A stretch of 64,000 nucleotides of DNA from Phycisphaeraceae bacterium (GTDB lineage Bacteria > Planctomycetota > Phycisphaerae > Phycisphaerales > UBA1924). Below the pieces are notes generated by a model, which had not been told where the DNA came from, did no database searches, and saw nothing but the letters and a program-made list of their open reading frames with translations. The DNA lies in NCBI GenBank assembly GCA_019636675.1, contig JAHBXC010000001.1, forward strand, positions 310,001 through 374,000. The letters run 5' to 3'. The position numbers and the translations under genes are program-made. Below are positions 1-8,874 of the stretch, one piece after another; within the stretch, counting starts at the first letter, position 1, and every line of letters starts with the position of its first letter.

Positions 1-1026
1 CTGATCTCTGGGCTCGTCGCGGGCATCTGGAAGAACACGCTGGGCGTGGACATCGGGCAGATCCCCCACATGACCTACGCAGAGGCGATGGACCGCTTCG
101 GCATCGACCGGCCCGACCTTCGCTTCGGGCTCGAGCTGGTCGATGTCGGCGAGATCGCGAAGACGATGGAGTTCAAGGTGTTCTCTGGCGCCGTCGAGGG
201 CGGCGGCGTGGTGAAGGCCATCCGCGTGCCGGGCGGCGCGGCGCTCACGCGTAAGCAGTTAGACGGCTACACCGAGTATGTGAAGGCCCAGTTCGGCGCG
301 GGCGGGCTGCCCTACGCCAAGGTCGAGAACGGCGCGTTCGCCACGGGCGTCGCAAAGTTCCTCGAGCCGGTGAAGGACGCGCTGGTCGCGAAGCTCGGGC
401 TCAAGGACGGCGACCTGGTGATCTTCGGCGCCGACAAGAAGTCGCTCGTGAACAAGATGCTGGGCGAGATGCGTCTGCGACTTGCGCGCGACATGAACCT
501 CGTGCCCAAGTGGGGCGAGCAGTGGAAGTTCGTGTGGGTCGTCGACTTCCCGATCGTCGAGTGGAACGAGGGCGAGCAGCGATGGGACTCGATGCACCAC
601 CCCTTCACGGCGCCGCGCCCGGAGGACCTGGGCAAGCTCGAGAGCAGCCCGGGCGAGGTGCTGACCAACGCCTACGACCTGGTCGTCAACGGCAGCGAGA
701 TCGGGGGCGGGTCGATCCGTATCCACGACCAGGAGACGCAGGCCAAGGTGTTCAAACTCCTGGGGCTCAGCGACGAGCAGGCGAAGATGAAGTTCGGCTT
801 CCTGCTGGATGCGCTGCGCTTCGGCGCCCCGCCCCACGGCGGCATCGCGCTGGGGCTCGACCGCCTGGTTATGCACCTGTGCGACACGGACAACATCCGC
901 GATGTGATCGCGTTCCCCAAGACGCAGATCGGCTCGGACCTGATGTCAGAGGCGCCCAGCGAGGTCGACGAGAAGCAACTCAAAGAGTTGCACATCGCGA
1001 GCACCTGGACGGGCGAGAAGCGCTGA
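1..1026 (+). CDS. aspS: Aspartate--tRNA ligase, C-terminal part (5' truncated by window edge)
   Basis: Charges tRNA-Asp (or tRNA-Asx) with aspartate in the cytoplasm. The frame is open from base 1 and ends at a TGA at 1024-1026. About 341 residues are visible of the roughly 590 usual for bacterial AspRS, so the OB-fold anticodon domain and class II motif 1 lie upstream. The visible part begins at TYAEAMDRFGIDRPDLRFGL, a very conserved AspRS block, runs through the GAD insertion, and ends with class II motif 3 (GGIALGLDRLVM) and the C-terminal FPKTQIGSDLM. An internal GTG at 46 is not a credible start. The next gene is convergent, with only 6 bases between the stops. Whether it is discriminating or non-discriminating cannot be judged from this part. 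Confidence 0.97.
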   Translation: MISGLVAGIWKNTLGVDIGQIPHMTYAEAMDRFGIDRPDLRFGLELVDVGEIAKTMEFKVFSGAVEGGGVVKAIRVPGGAALTRKQLDGYTEYVKAQFGAGGLPYAKVENGAFATGVAKFLEPVKDALVAKLGLKDGDLVIFGADKKSLVNKMLGEMRLRLARDMNLVPKWGEQWKFVWVVDFPIVEWNEGEQRWDSMHHPFTAPRPEDLGKLESSPGEVLTNAYDLVVNGSEIGGGSIRIHDQETQAKVFKLLGLSDEQAKMKFGFLLDALRFGAPPHGGIALGLDRLVMHLCDTDNIRDVIAFPKTQIGSDLMSEAPSEVDEKQLKELHIASTWTGEKR

Positions 1027-1032
1027 CGCGGA

Positions 1033-2367
1033 TCAGGCGTACGCGGCTTCCTTGGCGGGGTCCGGGTCGTCGGGCGCGATGCGGGTGATGATCCGCGCGC
1101 CCACGCTGTCGCCCCAGACATTCACGGTCGTGCGGCACATGTCGAGGATGCGGTCGACGCCCAGGATGATCCCGATCGCCGAGAGGGGCAGTACGGGCAC
1201 GCCGGGGGTGGCGGCGAGCGTCGTGTTGACAGCGGCGATGACGATAAGCGTGGTGGCGATCGACCCGCCCGGCACGCCGGCGGCGCCGACGGCGGCGAGC
1301 GTGGCGGTGAGCACGATCACGAGGTACTGCGTGAAGTGCAGTTCGATGCCGAAGGCCTGGAAGAGGAAGATCACCGCGACGCCCTGGTAGAGCGCCGTGC
1401 CGTCCATGTTGACCGTGGCGCCCAGGGGCAGGACGAGGCCCGAGGCGCGGCGCGAGCAGCCGCCCTTGGTGACGCTGGTGGTGATGGTGACGGGCATGGT
1501 GGCGAGCGAGGACGCGCTGCCGAAGGCCATGAGCAGCGCCGGCTTCATCGACCACAGGTATTTGAAGGGGTTGATCTTGGTCAGCGCCCACAGCACGAGG
1601 GGCAGCGTGCCGAACATGTGGATCGCGAGACCCGCGAAGACGACCAGCACATACCACTTCAGGGAGTCGAACAGTTCCTTGAGGCCCATGCGCCCCACGG
1701 CCCAGGCGACGAGGAAGAACACGCCGATGGGCAGGAGCCAGAGGATCCAGCGCACGAGGGTCATGAGGATCTCGTGCAGCGACTCGACGACGACGACGAA
1801 GGGCCGGGCCTTCGTGCCGATGACGGTGATCGCGATGCCGAGCGCGATCGTGGCGGTGATGATGCTCAGGGTTTCGTTGTTGGCCGCGGCGGAGAAGAAG
1901 TTGTTCGGGACGAGCAGGTAGAGGATCTGGAGCCACGCGGCGCCGAGGCCCCCGGGCGGGGCTGAGGGCAGCGTCGCGGCGGCGTCGGCGACCTGGGTCG
2001 CGGCGAGGCTCGTCGCGGCGCCACCGGGGTTGAAGAGCCACGCGAGCGTCACGCCGGTGGTGACGGCGAAGACCATGGTGACGACATAGAAGATGAGCGT
2101 TGCGCCGCCGAGCACGCCGAGCTTCTTGGGATCGCCGATGGAGGTCACGCCCGTCAGCACGCTCGTGAAGATGAGCGGGATGATGATGAGCATGAGCGGG
2201 CGGATCAGCACCAGGTCGCCGGCGACCTTCCAGGGCTGCACCGCCTGCTCCATCTTCTCTTTCGTCGCGCTCGGGTCGTGCAGCAGGAACTGACCGACCA
2301 GCGCGCCCAGCACGAGGGCGACGACGATGAGGATGGTGAGGAGGTTCTCTTTCGAGATCGGTTTCAT
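1033..2367 (-). CDS. Dicarboxylate/amino acid:cation symporter (DAACS family, GltP/DctA-like)
   Basis: Predicted inner-membrane secondary transporter of 444 residues that couples uptake of glutamate, aspartate or a C4-dicarboxylate to H+ or Na+. The family hallmarks are all readable: the serine-rich hairpin 1 stretch followed by TMPVT, NMDGTALYQG in TM7, the GVPGG hairpin 2, and DRILDMCRTTVNVWGD in TM8, whose Asp and Arg contact substrate in characterised homologues. The start chosen is ATG at 2367 (MKPISKENLL); upstream codons in the same frame translate into arginine/proline-rich shadow sequence. It lies 37 bases downstream of the epimerase gene on the same strand, so the two are probably co-transcribed. 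Exact substrate unknown. Confidence 0.9.
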   Translation of the reverse strand: MKPISKENLLTILIVVALVLGALVGQFLLHDPSATKEKMEQAVQPWKVAGDLVLIRPLMLIIIPLIFTSVLTGVTSIGDPKKLGVLGGATLIFYVVTMVFAVTTGVTLAWLFNPGGAATSLAATQVADAAATLPSAPPGGLGAAWLQILYLLVPNNFFSAAANNETLSIITATIALGIAITVIGTKARPFVVVVESLHEILMTLVRWILWLLPIGVFFLVAWAVGRMGLKELFDSLKWYVLVVFAGLAIHMFGTLPLVLWALTKINPFKYLWSMKPALLMAFGSASSLATMPVTITTSVTKGGCSRRASGLVLPLGATVNMDGTALYQGVAVIFLFQAFGIELHFTQYLVIVLTATLAAVGAAGVPGGSIATTLIVIAAVNTTLAATPGVPVLPLSAIGIILGVDRILDMCRTTVNVWGDSVGARIITRIAPDDPDPAKEAAYA

Positions 2368-2404
2368 AAGCGGGGGCGCCCGGGGTGAGCGTTCGCGGCG
2401 GGAG

Positions 2405-3403
2405 TCAGATCGAGCGGGCGTACGACTCGACCGACTCGGCGAAGGGGCGCGGCTCGAAGCCGAGCTTGGCCCTGGCGCGGTCGAGCGAGCAGACATTGTC
2501 TTCGCTGCCCATCTGCGCGTCGGACACGCTGAAGGGCAGCGCGTCGGCGAAGCCCAGGAGGGCGGCGGCCCGCGCCTTGGCGATCGCGACCGGGGCGGGC
2601 AGCCCGACCGGGCGGATGCGCTTCTTCGCGAGCGGGATGTTGTCGCGGAAGGTCGTGAGCATCTCGGGCCAACCGATCGCCTCGGGGCCTCCGAGGGGGA
2701 TGACCTCCCCGATGGACTCCTCGCGGTCGAGGGCCTCGCCGAACGCCCACGCGACATCGTCGACATGGACGGGCTGGATCTGGGGGATCTCGGGCTGCGG
2801 GGGCGGGAACGGGGGCTTGGCGGGGTCGATGGTGATCCGGCTGAAGTAGGGAAGGATGAACCAGGGCGCCGCCCGGCCGGTCGCCCAGCCCTTGACCATC
2901 TGGACGAGCTCGCCGTCGGGCCCGTGGATGATGGAGGGGCGGAAGATGGTCCAGTCGAGCCCGCTGGAGCGGACGAGCATCTCGGCGGCGAACTTGGTCC
3001 GCTGGTAGGCGCTGGCGCCGTCGGGGTTGGCGCCGATCGCGGACATCTGAAGGAACCGGCGCACGCCCCCCTGCGAGGCGGCCTCGAGGGCCCGGCGCGT
3101 GGCCTCGACATGCATCCGCTCGAAGGTCTGGGCTCCCGATTCGCGTCGGATGCCCACGAGGTGGATCATCGCGTCTGCGCCCTCGGCCAGACGGCGCGCT
3201 GCGTAGCGGTCGAAGAGGTCTCCCTCGACGACGGTCACGCCGGAGACGGGGAGGGAGTCCGCCTTGCCCCGGCTGCGCACCAGCGCCCTGACGCGGCAGC
3301 CGCGGCGGACGAGCTCCGCCACGAGGTGTCGACCGACGAACCCGGTCGCGCCGGTGACGGCGACGGTGTGGCGATCATGGGCGCGGCTGGGGGCGCTGGA
3401 CAT
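2405..3403 (-). CDS. NAD(P)-dependent epimerase/dehydratase, NDUFA9-like (atypical SDR)
   Basis: A 332-residue protein of the extended/atypical short-chain dehydrogenase family. The N-terminus has the nucleotide-binding glycine motif GATGFVGRHL, and a YQRTK sequence about 120 residues later supplies the YxxxK pair typical of SDR enzymes. The overall pattern (RALVRS, VEGDLFD, MIHLVGI, FRPSIIHGP, HVDDVA) resembles the NDUFA9/YlbE-like subgroup, in which many members bind NAD(P)H without a known reaction. Start at ATG 3403 has a GGAGA about 10 bases upstream. It is the first gene of a minus-strand pair with the symporter and is divergent from the KefB-like gene across 98 bases. Substrate not identifiable. 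Confidence 0.82.
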   Translation of the reverse strand: MSSAPSRAHDRHTVAVTGATGFVGRHLVAELVRRGCRVRALVRSRGKADSLPVSGVTVVEGDLFDRYAARRLAEGADAMIHLVGIRRESGAQTFERMHVEATRRALEAASQGGVRRFLQMSAIGANPDGASAYQRTKFAAEMLVRSSGLDWTIFRPSIIHGPDGELVQMVKGWATGRAAPWFILPYFSRITIDPAKPPFPPPQPEIPQIQPVHVDDVAWAFGEALDREESIGEVIPLGGPEAIGWPEMLTTFRDNIPLAKKRIRPVGLPAPVAIAKARAAALLGFADALPFSVSDAQMGSEDNVCSLDRARAKLGFEPRPFAESVESYARSI

Positions 3404-3501
3404 CGGGAGCGAGTCTCCGAGGGGTGGGCGGATAGCGAGTGTAGAGCGGGGCGGTTGCCCCAGCAAACACGCGACGGGCCCGGTCCTGTACCATCGCGTG
3501 G

Positions 3502-5334
3502 ATGCTCTTCGAGACAATCCCGCTGTTCCTCGCCCAGGAGGGCGACGGGCCGCAACTGCTGATCGACCTCCTCATCATCCTCGCGACCGCCGGGCTGGTC
3601 GCGATATGCATGCGCAAGCTCAACTTCGAGGTGCTGCCGGCGTACCTGATCGCCGGCGCGCTGCTCGGGCCGAACGCCTTCGGCGCGGTGTCGAGCCCGG
3701 AGAGTCTGGGGTCCATTTCGCGGCTAGCGATCATCATCCTGATGTTCGGGATCGGGCTGCAGCTGCCCCTCTCGTCGCTGCGCCGGGGATTCGGTGTGAT
3801 GCTCACGGTGGGCATCGTGTCGTGCGTGGGGTCCATCCTGATCGGCTGGCCCATCGCGATGCTGTTCGGGCTTTCGGCGCCCTCGGCGCTCGCGGTGTGC
3901 ATGGGGCTGAGCACCTCGTCGACGGCGGTGGTGATGCGCATCCTGGGCGATCGGCGCGAATTGAACCGCATGCACGGGCGCATGTCGTTCATGATCTCGT
4001 CGGCGCAGGACTTCCTGGTGCTGGCGATGCTCGCGACCATCCCGGTGCTCGCGACATGGCAGGCGCTGATCGTCAAGAACGAGGGCGGGACGCTCCCGCT
4101 CGACGCGATGACGCCCGAGACAGCCGAGGCCGCGGCCGTCGCGGCGACCCCGACGGCGGAGCGGGCGCTGCGAACGCTGGGCATCGCGCTCTCGCGCATC
4201 GGCGGGCTCGTGCTGCTGCTCGTGGTGGCGCGGTACGCGGTTCCGCTGATCGTCCGCGAGGCGGCGAAGACCCGGTCCAACGAGGTCGTGATCGTGCTGT
4301 CGACGGCGATCGCGATCGCGACGGCGGTTGCGACGGCGGCGCTGGGGTTCAGCGCCGAACTGGGCGCGGTGTGCGCCGGGCTGGTGCTCGCCTCGACGCC
4401 TTTCCGTCATCAGCTGACGGGGCAGGTCGGCCCGCTGCGAGACCTCTTTATCGCGGTCTTCTTCACGACGGTCGGGATGAGTCTCAACCCGTCGACGCTG
4501 ATGGAGTGGTGGTGGCTCGTGATCCTGGCGACTGTGACGATGGCCGTGGTCAAGGCGATCGCGATCGGCGGGGCGTGCTGGATCGTGGGCGTTTCGCCGG
4601 CGGTCTCGGCGCTGGTCGCGCTGCTGCTGGCGCAGGCGGGCGAGATCAGTCTGGTGCTTCTCGGCTCGGCGCAGCAGCAGGGCCTGTTCTCCGACGCCGT
4701 GGCTGCGAACTGCATCGCGATCGTGGTCGTGTCGCTGGTGGCCACGCCGTGGCTCTATTCGCTCGGGCGATTCCTGAGCGCCAAGGCCAACGGGGTCGTG
4801 CCCCCGCCCCCGTGGATCAAGGCGTCCAAGATCCGTGGCGAGGACGAGGAGGTCGTCGTCGACGAGGCCGATCGCAAAAAGCGCGTCATCCTCGCCGGCT
4901 ACGGGCTGGTCGGGCGCGTGGTGGCCGAGCAGCTCGACAAGATGGGCATCGGCTACACGATCGTCGAGTTGAACCCGCAGACCGTGCAGCGTCAGACGAA
5001 CTTCAAGAAGGACATCATCTACGGCGACATCAGCAACGCCGAGGTGCTCGAGAGCGCGGGCGTGCGCACCGCGGACGCGGTGATCATCACCATCCCAGAT
5101 GACGACGCGGTGATCCGCGCGTGCGAGTCGGTGCGCCGGATCTCGCCCGATGTCTTCATCGCGGTGCGCAACAACTTCCTGAGCCAGGCGATGCTCGCCA
5201 ACCAGGCGGGCGCGAACCACGTCACCGTCGAAGAGATGGCGACTGCGCAGGCGATGGCCGTCGCGATCGCGAAGGAGTTCGGCAAGCTCGCGCCGGCGGC
5301 GCCCAAGGTCGAGGAGCTCTCCGAAAAGCCCTAG
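3502..5334 (+). CDS. Monovalent cation:proton antiporter-2 (KefB/CPA2) with C-terminal RCK domain
   Basis: Integral membrane transporter of 610 residues. Residues about 15-410 are a multi-helix Na+/H+-exchanger domain (YLIAGALLGPNAFG near the start; a GLSTSSTAVVMRIL helix; ELGAVCAGLVLAST later). After a charged linker, residues about 455-575 form a TrkA-N/RCK domain with the Rossmann motif GYGLVGRVVAEQL and the following acidic residue in VELNPQ. Such proteins exchange K+ or Na+ for H+ under nucleotide control. ATG 3502 is the first plausible start; no strong Shine-Dalgarno is seen. It is monocistronic, with trxB convergent 13 bases after its stop. A KefB/KefC role in glutathione-gated K+ efflux is not implied. 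Confidence 0.9.
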   Translation: MLFETIPLFLAQEGDGPQLLIDLLIILATAGLVAICMRKLNFEVLPAYLIAGALLGPNAFGAVSSPESLGSISRLAIIILMFGIGLQLPLSSLRRGFGVMLTVGIVSCVGSILIGWPIAMLFGLSAPSALAVCMGLSTSSTAVVMRILGDRRELNRMHGRMSFMISSAQDFLVLAMLATIPVLATWQALIVKNEGGTLPLDAMTPETAEAAAVAATPTAERALRTLGIALSRIGGLVLLLVVARYAVPLIVREAAKTRSNEVVIVLSTAIAIATAVATAALGFSAELGAVCAGLVLASTPFRHQLTGQVGPLRDLFIAVFFTTVGMSLNPSTLMEWWWLVILATVTMAVVKAIAIGGACWIVGVSPAVSALVALLLAQAGEISLVLLGSAQQQGLFSDAVAANCIAIVVVSLVATPWLYSLGRFLSAKANGVVPPPPWIKASKIRGEDEEVVVDEADRKKRVILAGYGLVGRVVAEQLDKMGIGYTIVELNPQTVQRQTNFKKDIIYGDISNAEVLESAGVRTADAVIITIPDDDAVIRACESVRRISPDVFIAVRNNFLSQAMLANQAGANHVTVEEMATAQAMAVAIAKEFGKLAPAAPKVEELSEKP

Positions 5335-5347
5335 TGCGCGTCGCAGG

Positions 5348-6337
5348 TCACTCCTGCGACGCGAGCCAGCGCTCGGCGTCGATCGCGGCCTTGCAGCCCA
5401 TCCCGGCGGCGGTGACCGCCTGGCGGTAGTTCGCGTCGGAGACATCGCCCGCGCCGAAGACGCCCTCGATATTCGTCATCGTTGAGGGCTCGCGCACCTT
5501 CAGGTAGCCCTTCTTGTCGACCTCCAGGCCCGTGCCCTCGAGGAACCTCGTCGCCGGTGTGTGGCCGATCGCGACGAAGAGCCCCTCGACAGCCAGCTCG
5601 CTGCGCTCGCCGGTGACCGTGTCTTCGAGGAGGAGCCCGGTGAGGCGCTCGGCGCCGAGCACGTCGACGACCGCCTTGTTCCACAGCACCTTGGCGTTGG
5701 GCTGCTTCATGAAGCGTTCCTGCATGATCTTGCTGGCGCGGAGCTCGTCGCGCCGGTGGACGACGTAGACGGTCGACGCGAATTTGGTGAGGTAGTGTGC
5801 CTCTTCCATCGCCGAGTCGCCGCCCCCGATGACCGCGAGGGGCTTGCCGCGGAACATGGGCAGCGCGCCGTCGCAGACGGCGCAGGCCGAGACGCCCCCG
5901 CCGCTCATCGCCAGACGCATCTCGTTCTCGAGCCCGAGCCAGTTGGCGGTCGCGCCGGTGGCGATGATGACCGCCTTGGCGCGGATCTGCTCGCCGGTGT
6001 CGGTGGTGAGCGTGAAGGGGCGCTTGCTGAAATCGCACTTGACGATGTCGCGGTCCATGATGCGCGTGCCGAAGCGCTCGGCCTGTTTGCGGAACAGGTC
6101 CATCATCTCCGGGCCGCGCACGCCCTGGGGGAAGCCGGGGTAGTTCTCGACGTCGGTGGTGAGCATGAGCTGCCCGCCCGGCAGGACGAGCGAGGGGTTC
6201 TGCTTGGGTACGCCGACGACGCAGAGCGGGTTGAGGTTCGCTCGCGCCGCGTAGATGGCGGCGGTCCATCCGGCGGGGCCGGACCCGATGATGACGACGT
6301 GCTCGACCCCTGCGTGCGATCCGTTGGCGCTGGACAT
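5348..6337 (-). CDS. trxB: Thioredoxin-disulfide reductase
   Basis: FAD- and NADPH-dependent enzyme that reduces thioredoxin, a cytoplasmic redox hub. The 329 residues show the FAD motif GSGPAG (18-23), the redox pair CAVC (152-155; usual form CATC) followed by DGA, the NADPH motif GGGDSA (171-176), VHRRDELRASK, and the FAD-closing GVFGAGDV. Two starts are possible: ATG 6361, without a ribosome site, and ATG 6337, preceded by GAGAA; the shorter one also begins nearer to the conserved strand. Downstream genes encode exported TlpA-like thioredoxins, but no thioredoxin gene adjoins it. Length and motifs are standard. Confidence 0.95.
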   Translation of the reverse strand: MSSANGSHAGVEHVVIIGSGPAGWTAAIYAARANLNPLCVVGVPKQNPSLVLPGGQLMLTTDVENYPGFPQGVRGPEMMDLFRKQAERFGTRIMDRDIVKCDFSKRPFTLTTDTGEQIRAKAVIIATGATANWLGLENEMRLAMSGGGVSACAVCDGALPMFRGKPLAVIGGGDSAMEEAHYLTKFASTVYVVHRRDELRASKIMQERFMKQPNAKVLWNKAVVDVLGAERLTGLLLEDTVTGERSELAVEGLFVAIGHTPATRFLEGTGLEVDKKGYLKVREPSTMTNIEGVFGAGDVSDANYRQAVTAAGMGCKAAIDAERWLASQE

Positions 6338-6455
6338 GTCTGCGTTTCTCGATCGGCGCAATGGAGGCGCCGTGTGGTGAATGAGTGTGTGTGCAAGAGA
6401 TCAACGACGCGGAGCGCGCCGATGTTCCGTGGAGCGGAGAGACGCCTGTGACGGC

Positions 6456-8678
6456 TCAGAAAGGCGTGCCGGTGGGCGCCGCGGCGGGTCGCTCGGGCTG
6501 GGCCGCGCCGGCGCCCTGCGTACGCGTCTGGGCGCGTGTGTCGGGGTCGGGCTCGAGCCACAGGAGTTCCTCGGCGGCGTCTTCAAGCGTGAAGGCGCCT
6601 TTGAGAAGCTCGGCGCGGAGCATGGAGATCGTCGGGGGCCAGAGCAGCATGTCGCTGGCGGCGTGGCCGACCTCGCGCGCCCAGTTTCGCGTGTTGTCGA
6701 CCGACGCCGAGTAGAGTATGAAGGTCGTGTCGTCGAGGTCGAACGCGATGGACTTCGGCATGCCCCCCTGCTGCTCGGACTCCGCCGAGGGGCGGACGAC
6801 CTCGGGCTGCTCGGCGAGGAGCGCCTCGAGCGCGGGCTCGACGCCAGAGGGCGAGAGCCCGGCGGCGCGGATGTACCCGTTGCGGTCGACGAGGATGTAG
6901 TAGGGGAACCAGCCGACGTCGTACGCGCGCTTCACGCGGTCGCCGACCTCGCGCCCGGTGGGGTATTGGATGTTGTGCTGGCGCACGACCTCGGCCATCT
7001 TCTCGGAGCCGTTGGACTCGCAGATGCCGACGAACGCGACGCCTCGATCGGCGAACTTGCTCGCGATCTCGTTGTTCTTGGGGATCGCGGCGATGCAGGG
7101 CCCGCACCAGGTTCCCCAGACATCGAGGACGACGATCTTGCCGCGCAGGTCGCGCATGGTCTGGGCGCCGTTGATCCAGCCGGTCGCGCTGATCTCGGGG
7201 GCGCGACGACCGATGAGCCGCTGGATGCGCGCCATGCGCACCTCGCTCTGGGGCCCGCCTGCGAGCGTCCAGCCGACATTGAAGCCCTCGACGGGGCCGA
7301 CGGAGGCGGCGGCGGCGTCGAAACCCCCCGGCAGCTGAAGGGTAACGGTGTGGGGTTTGGGGAGCTCACGCGCGCCGCGCGGCTGGTCGCGGATCGGCAC
7401 GAAGTAGTGGAAGTCCTCGCCCTTCTCGTTGTACGGGTCGGCGCCGATCGCGCGGATGTATCGGGGGCGCACGGCGGCCAGCGACGCGGGGAAGCTGCGG
7501 TTGTCGGCCTTGAAGCCCATCACGGCGAGCGCGAGGCGAGTTCCCTCGGCTTCGGCGCGATAGCGCTGACGGAGCGAGAACAGCTCCTGCACGCCGTCGG
7601 CGATCGCGGCGACCATCGCGAACTTCTTGCGGTCCATGCGGTCGAAGTCCGTGGACTGCTTGCGGACCTTGTCGAACTCGGGGAGACGCCAGCGGTAGTC
7701 CCAGTCGCCGAACACGCCGCGGAGCTGGTCTCCGGTCTCGAAGGTGTTGGCGTGCGCGTCGCCGGCGGCCTGCCAGCGCGCGGACTCGCTGAACTGGCGG
7801 AGCGGGCGGTCGCCTGCGCCGATGCGCGCCATGAGGGCGCCGAACTCGGGGGAGGCGCCCTGTCGCTCGATGAACACCTTTGAGATGATCTGCTCGCCCG
7901 CGATGCGATCGGCGCGAGGGAGCTGAAGACGCGTGATGGCGAGCGTGTCCTCGCTCAGGTCCGTCACCAGATCGGCCAGCTGCTGGCCGGTGAACTGGTC
8001 GGCGTGCTCGTGCACGAGGTCGCGCAGGCGCTCGAGCGTGGCGATGGAGTGACGCAGCGCCCAGCGCTTCTCGGTGAAGAACTCGCGGTCGGCGATCTGG
8101 CGCGTCAGGCCCTTCCAGGCGATGAGCAGGTCGGCGCCCTCGAGCGCTTTCTTCTCGTGGGCGAGGCGCGTGGCCTCGACATGCACGAGCGTCGCGGCGT
8201 CGGTGAGGCGGTCGAGATAGTCGAACCGGGCGTCGGCGAGGATCGGGGGCTCTCCGAGCCGGACCACGACGCCGGCGCTGCGCGCCTCGGGGGAGACATT
8301 CTGCTCGCCGTAGGGCATCAGGAACGCGAAGCCCCTGCCGGGCTCGCCGACCTTGACGATCTGCTCGAGCAGCGCCTGCTGGGAGGGCTGCGTCGCCCAC
8401 TCGATGGCCTTGCCCCACGCGTCGTCGCCCGGGCTGACGAGCATGGCGCGCAGCGGCGTATCGACGCCTGCCGGGGGCGCCTGCAGCGCGGCCAGCGCCG
8501 GGACCAGGAGCGCGTCGGAGCGTCGGGACTGGGGGACCGCCCGATCGGGGCCGGCGTGCAGGTCGTTGAGGCGCTGGACGAAACGGTCCTGGGCCTGCGC
8601 CGGGGCGGCGAGGAACGTCGTCGCGCTGGCGAACAGGAGGAGGGCCGTCGAGAGTGCCGCCGGGGTTCTGGATCGCAT
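6456..8678 (-). CDS. Exported TlpA-like thioredoxin-fold protein with long N-terminal region
   Basis: A 740-residue predicted secreted or envelope protein. The signal peptide is clear (MRSRTPAALSTALLLFASAT, cut after about AQAQ). Residues about 30-480 are a helical region of unknown function; the thioredoxin-like domain follows at about 510-640, with the redox motif WCGPC in VVLDVWGTWCGPCIAAIPKN and the cis-proline region GWFPYYILVD. A roughly 90-residue tail ends in an Ala/Pro/Gln-rich stretch. ATG 8678 has GGAGA about 10 bases upstream. It is divergent from alanine dehydrogenase. TlpA/ResA-like domains reduce extracytoplasmic disulfides; the substrate here is unknown. Two other proteins of similar design occur at 25.4 and 26.9 kb. 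Confidence 0.85.
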   Translation of the reverse strand: MRSRTPAALSTALLLFASATTFLAAPAQAQDRFVQRLNDLHAGPDRAVPQSRRSDALLVPALAALQAPPAGVDTPLRAMLVSPGDDAWGKAIEWATQPSQQALLEQIVKVGEPGRGFAFLMPYGEQNVSPEARSAGVVVRLGEPPILADARFDYLDRLTDAATLVHVEATRLAHEKKALEGADLLIAWKGLTRQIADREFFTEKRWALRHSIATLERLRDLVHEHADQFTGQQLADLVTDLSEDTLAITRLQLPRADRIAGEQIISKVFIERQGASPEFGALMARIGAGDRPLRQFSESARWQAAGDAHANTFETGDQLRGVFGDWDYRWRLPEFDKVRKQSTDFDRMDRKKFAMVAAIADGVQELFSLRQRYRAEAEGTRLALAVMGFKADNRSFPASLAAVRPRYIRAIGADPYNEKGEDFHYFVPIRDQPRGARELPKPHTVTLQLPGGFDAAAASVGPVEGFNVGWTLAGGPQSEVRMARIQRLIGRRAPEISATGWINGAQTMRDLRGKIVVLDVWGTWCGPCIAAIPKNNEIASKFADRGVAFVGICESNGSEKMAEVVRQHNIQYPTGREVGDRVKRAYDVGWFPYYILVDRNGYIRAAGLSPSGVEPALEALLAEQPEVVRPSAESEQQGGMPKSIAFDLDDTTFILYSASVDNTRNWAREVGHAASDMLLWPPTISMLRAELLKGAFTLEDAAEELLWLEPDPDTRAQTRTQGAGAAQPERPAAAPTGTPF

Positions 8679-8874
8679 CGGTCGGTGATCTCCGTGAGGG
8701 ATGGTCGCCCAGCGGGGTGGAGCGGGCGGCGTGAGGTCAGACTGTAGCAGACGCGCTTGGAGGGGAGCCCTGCTGGCTACACTCCCGCCCCGCCGCGAGA
8801 GCCGCCGACGGGTTCGCCAAGGGGCCTCCCCGTCCGAGGGGATCGCCCCGGTATGTACGCTCAAGAGGTGTCAG

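Noticed and set aside
6456..6760. A HAD-like motif (FDLDDT) in the C-terminal tail of the large TlpA-like protein
   Set aside because: Only motif I is present; no further HAD motifs follow within the short tail, so a phosphatase domain is not supported.
8757..8783. Promoter before ald (TTGGAG...TACACT)
   Set aside because: The -10 element looks good, but the spacing is only 15 bases and the -35 weak, so it was not listed as a feature.
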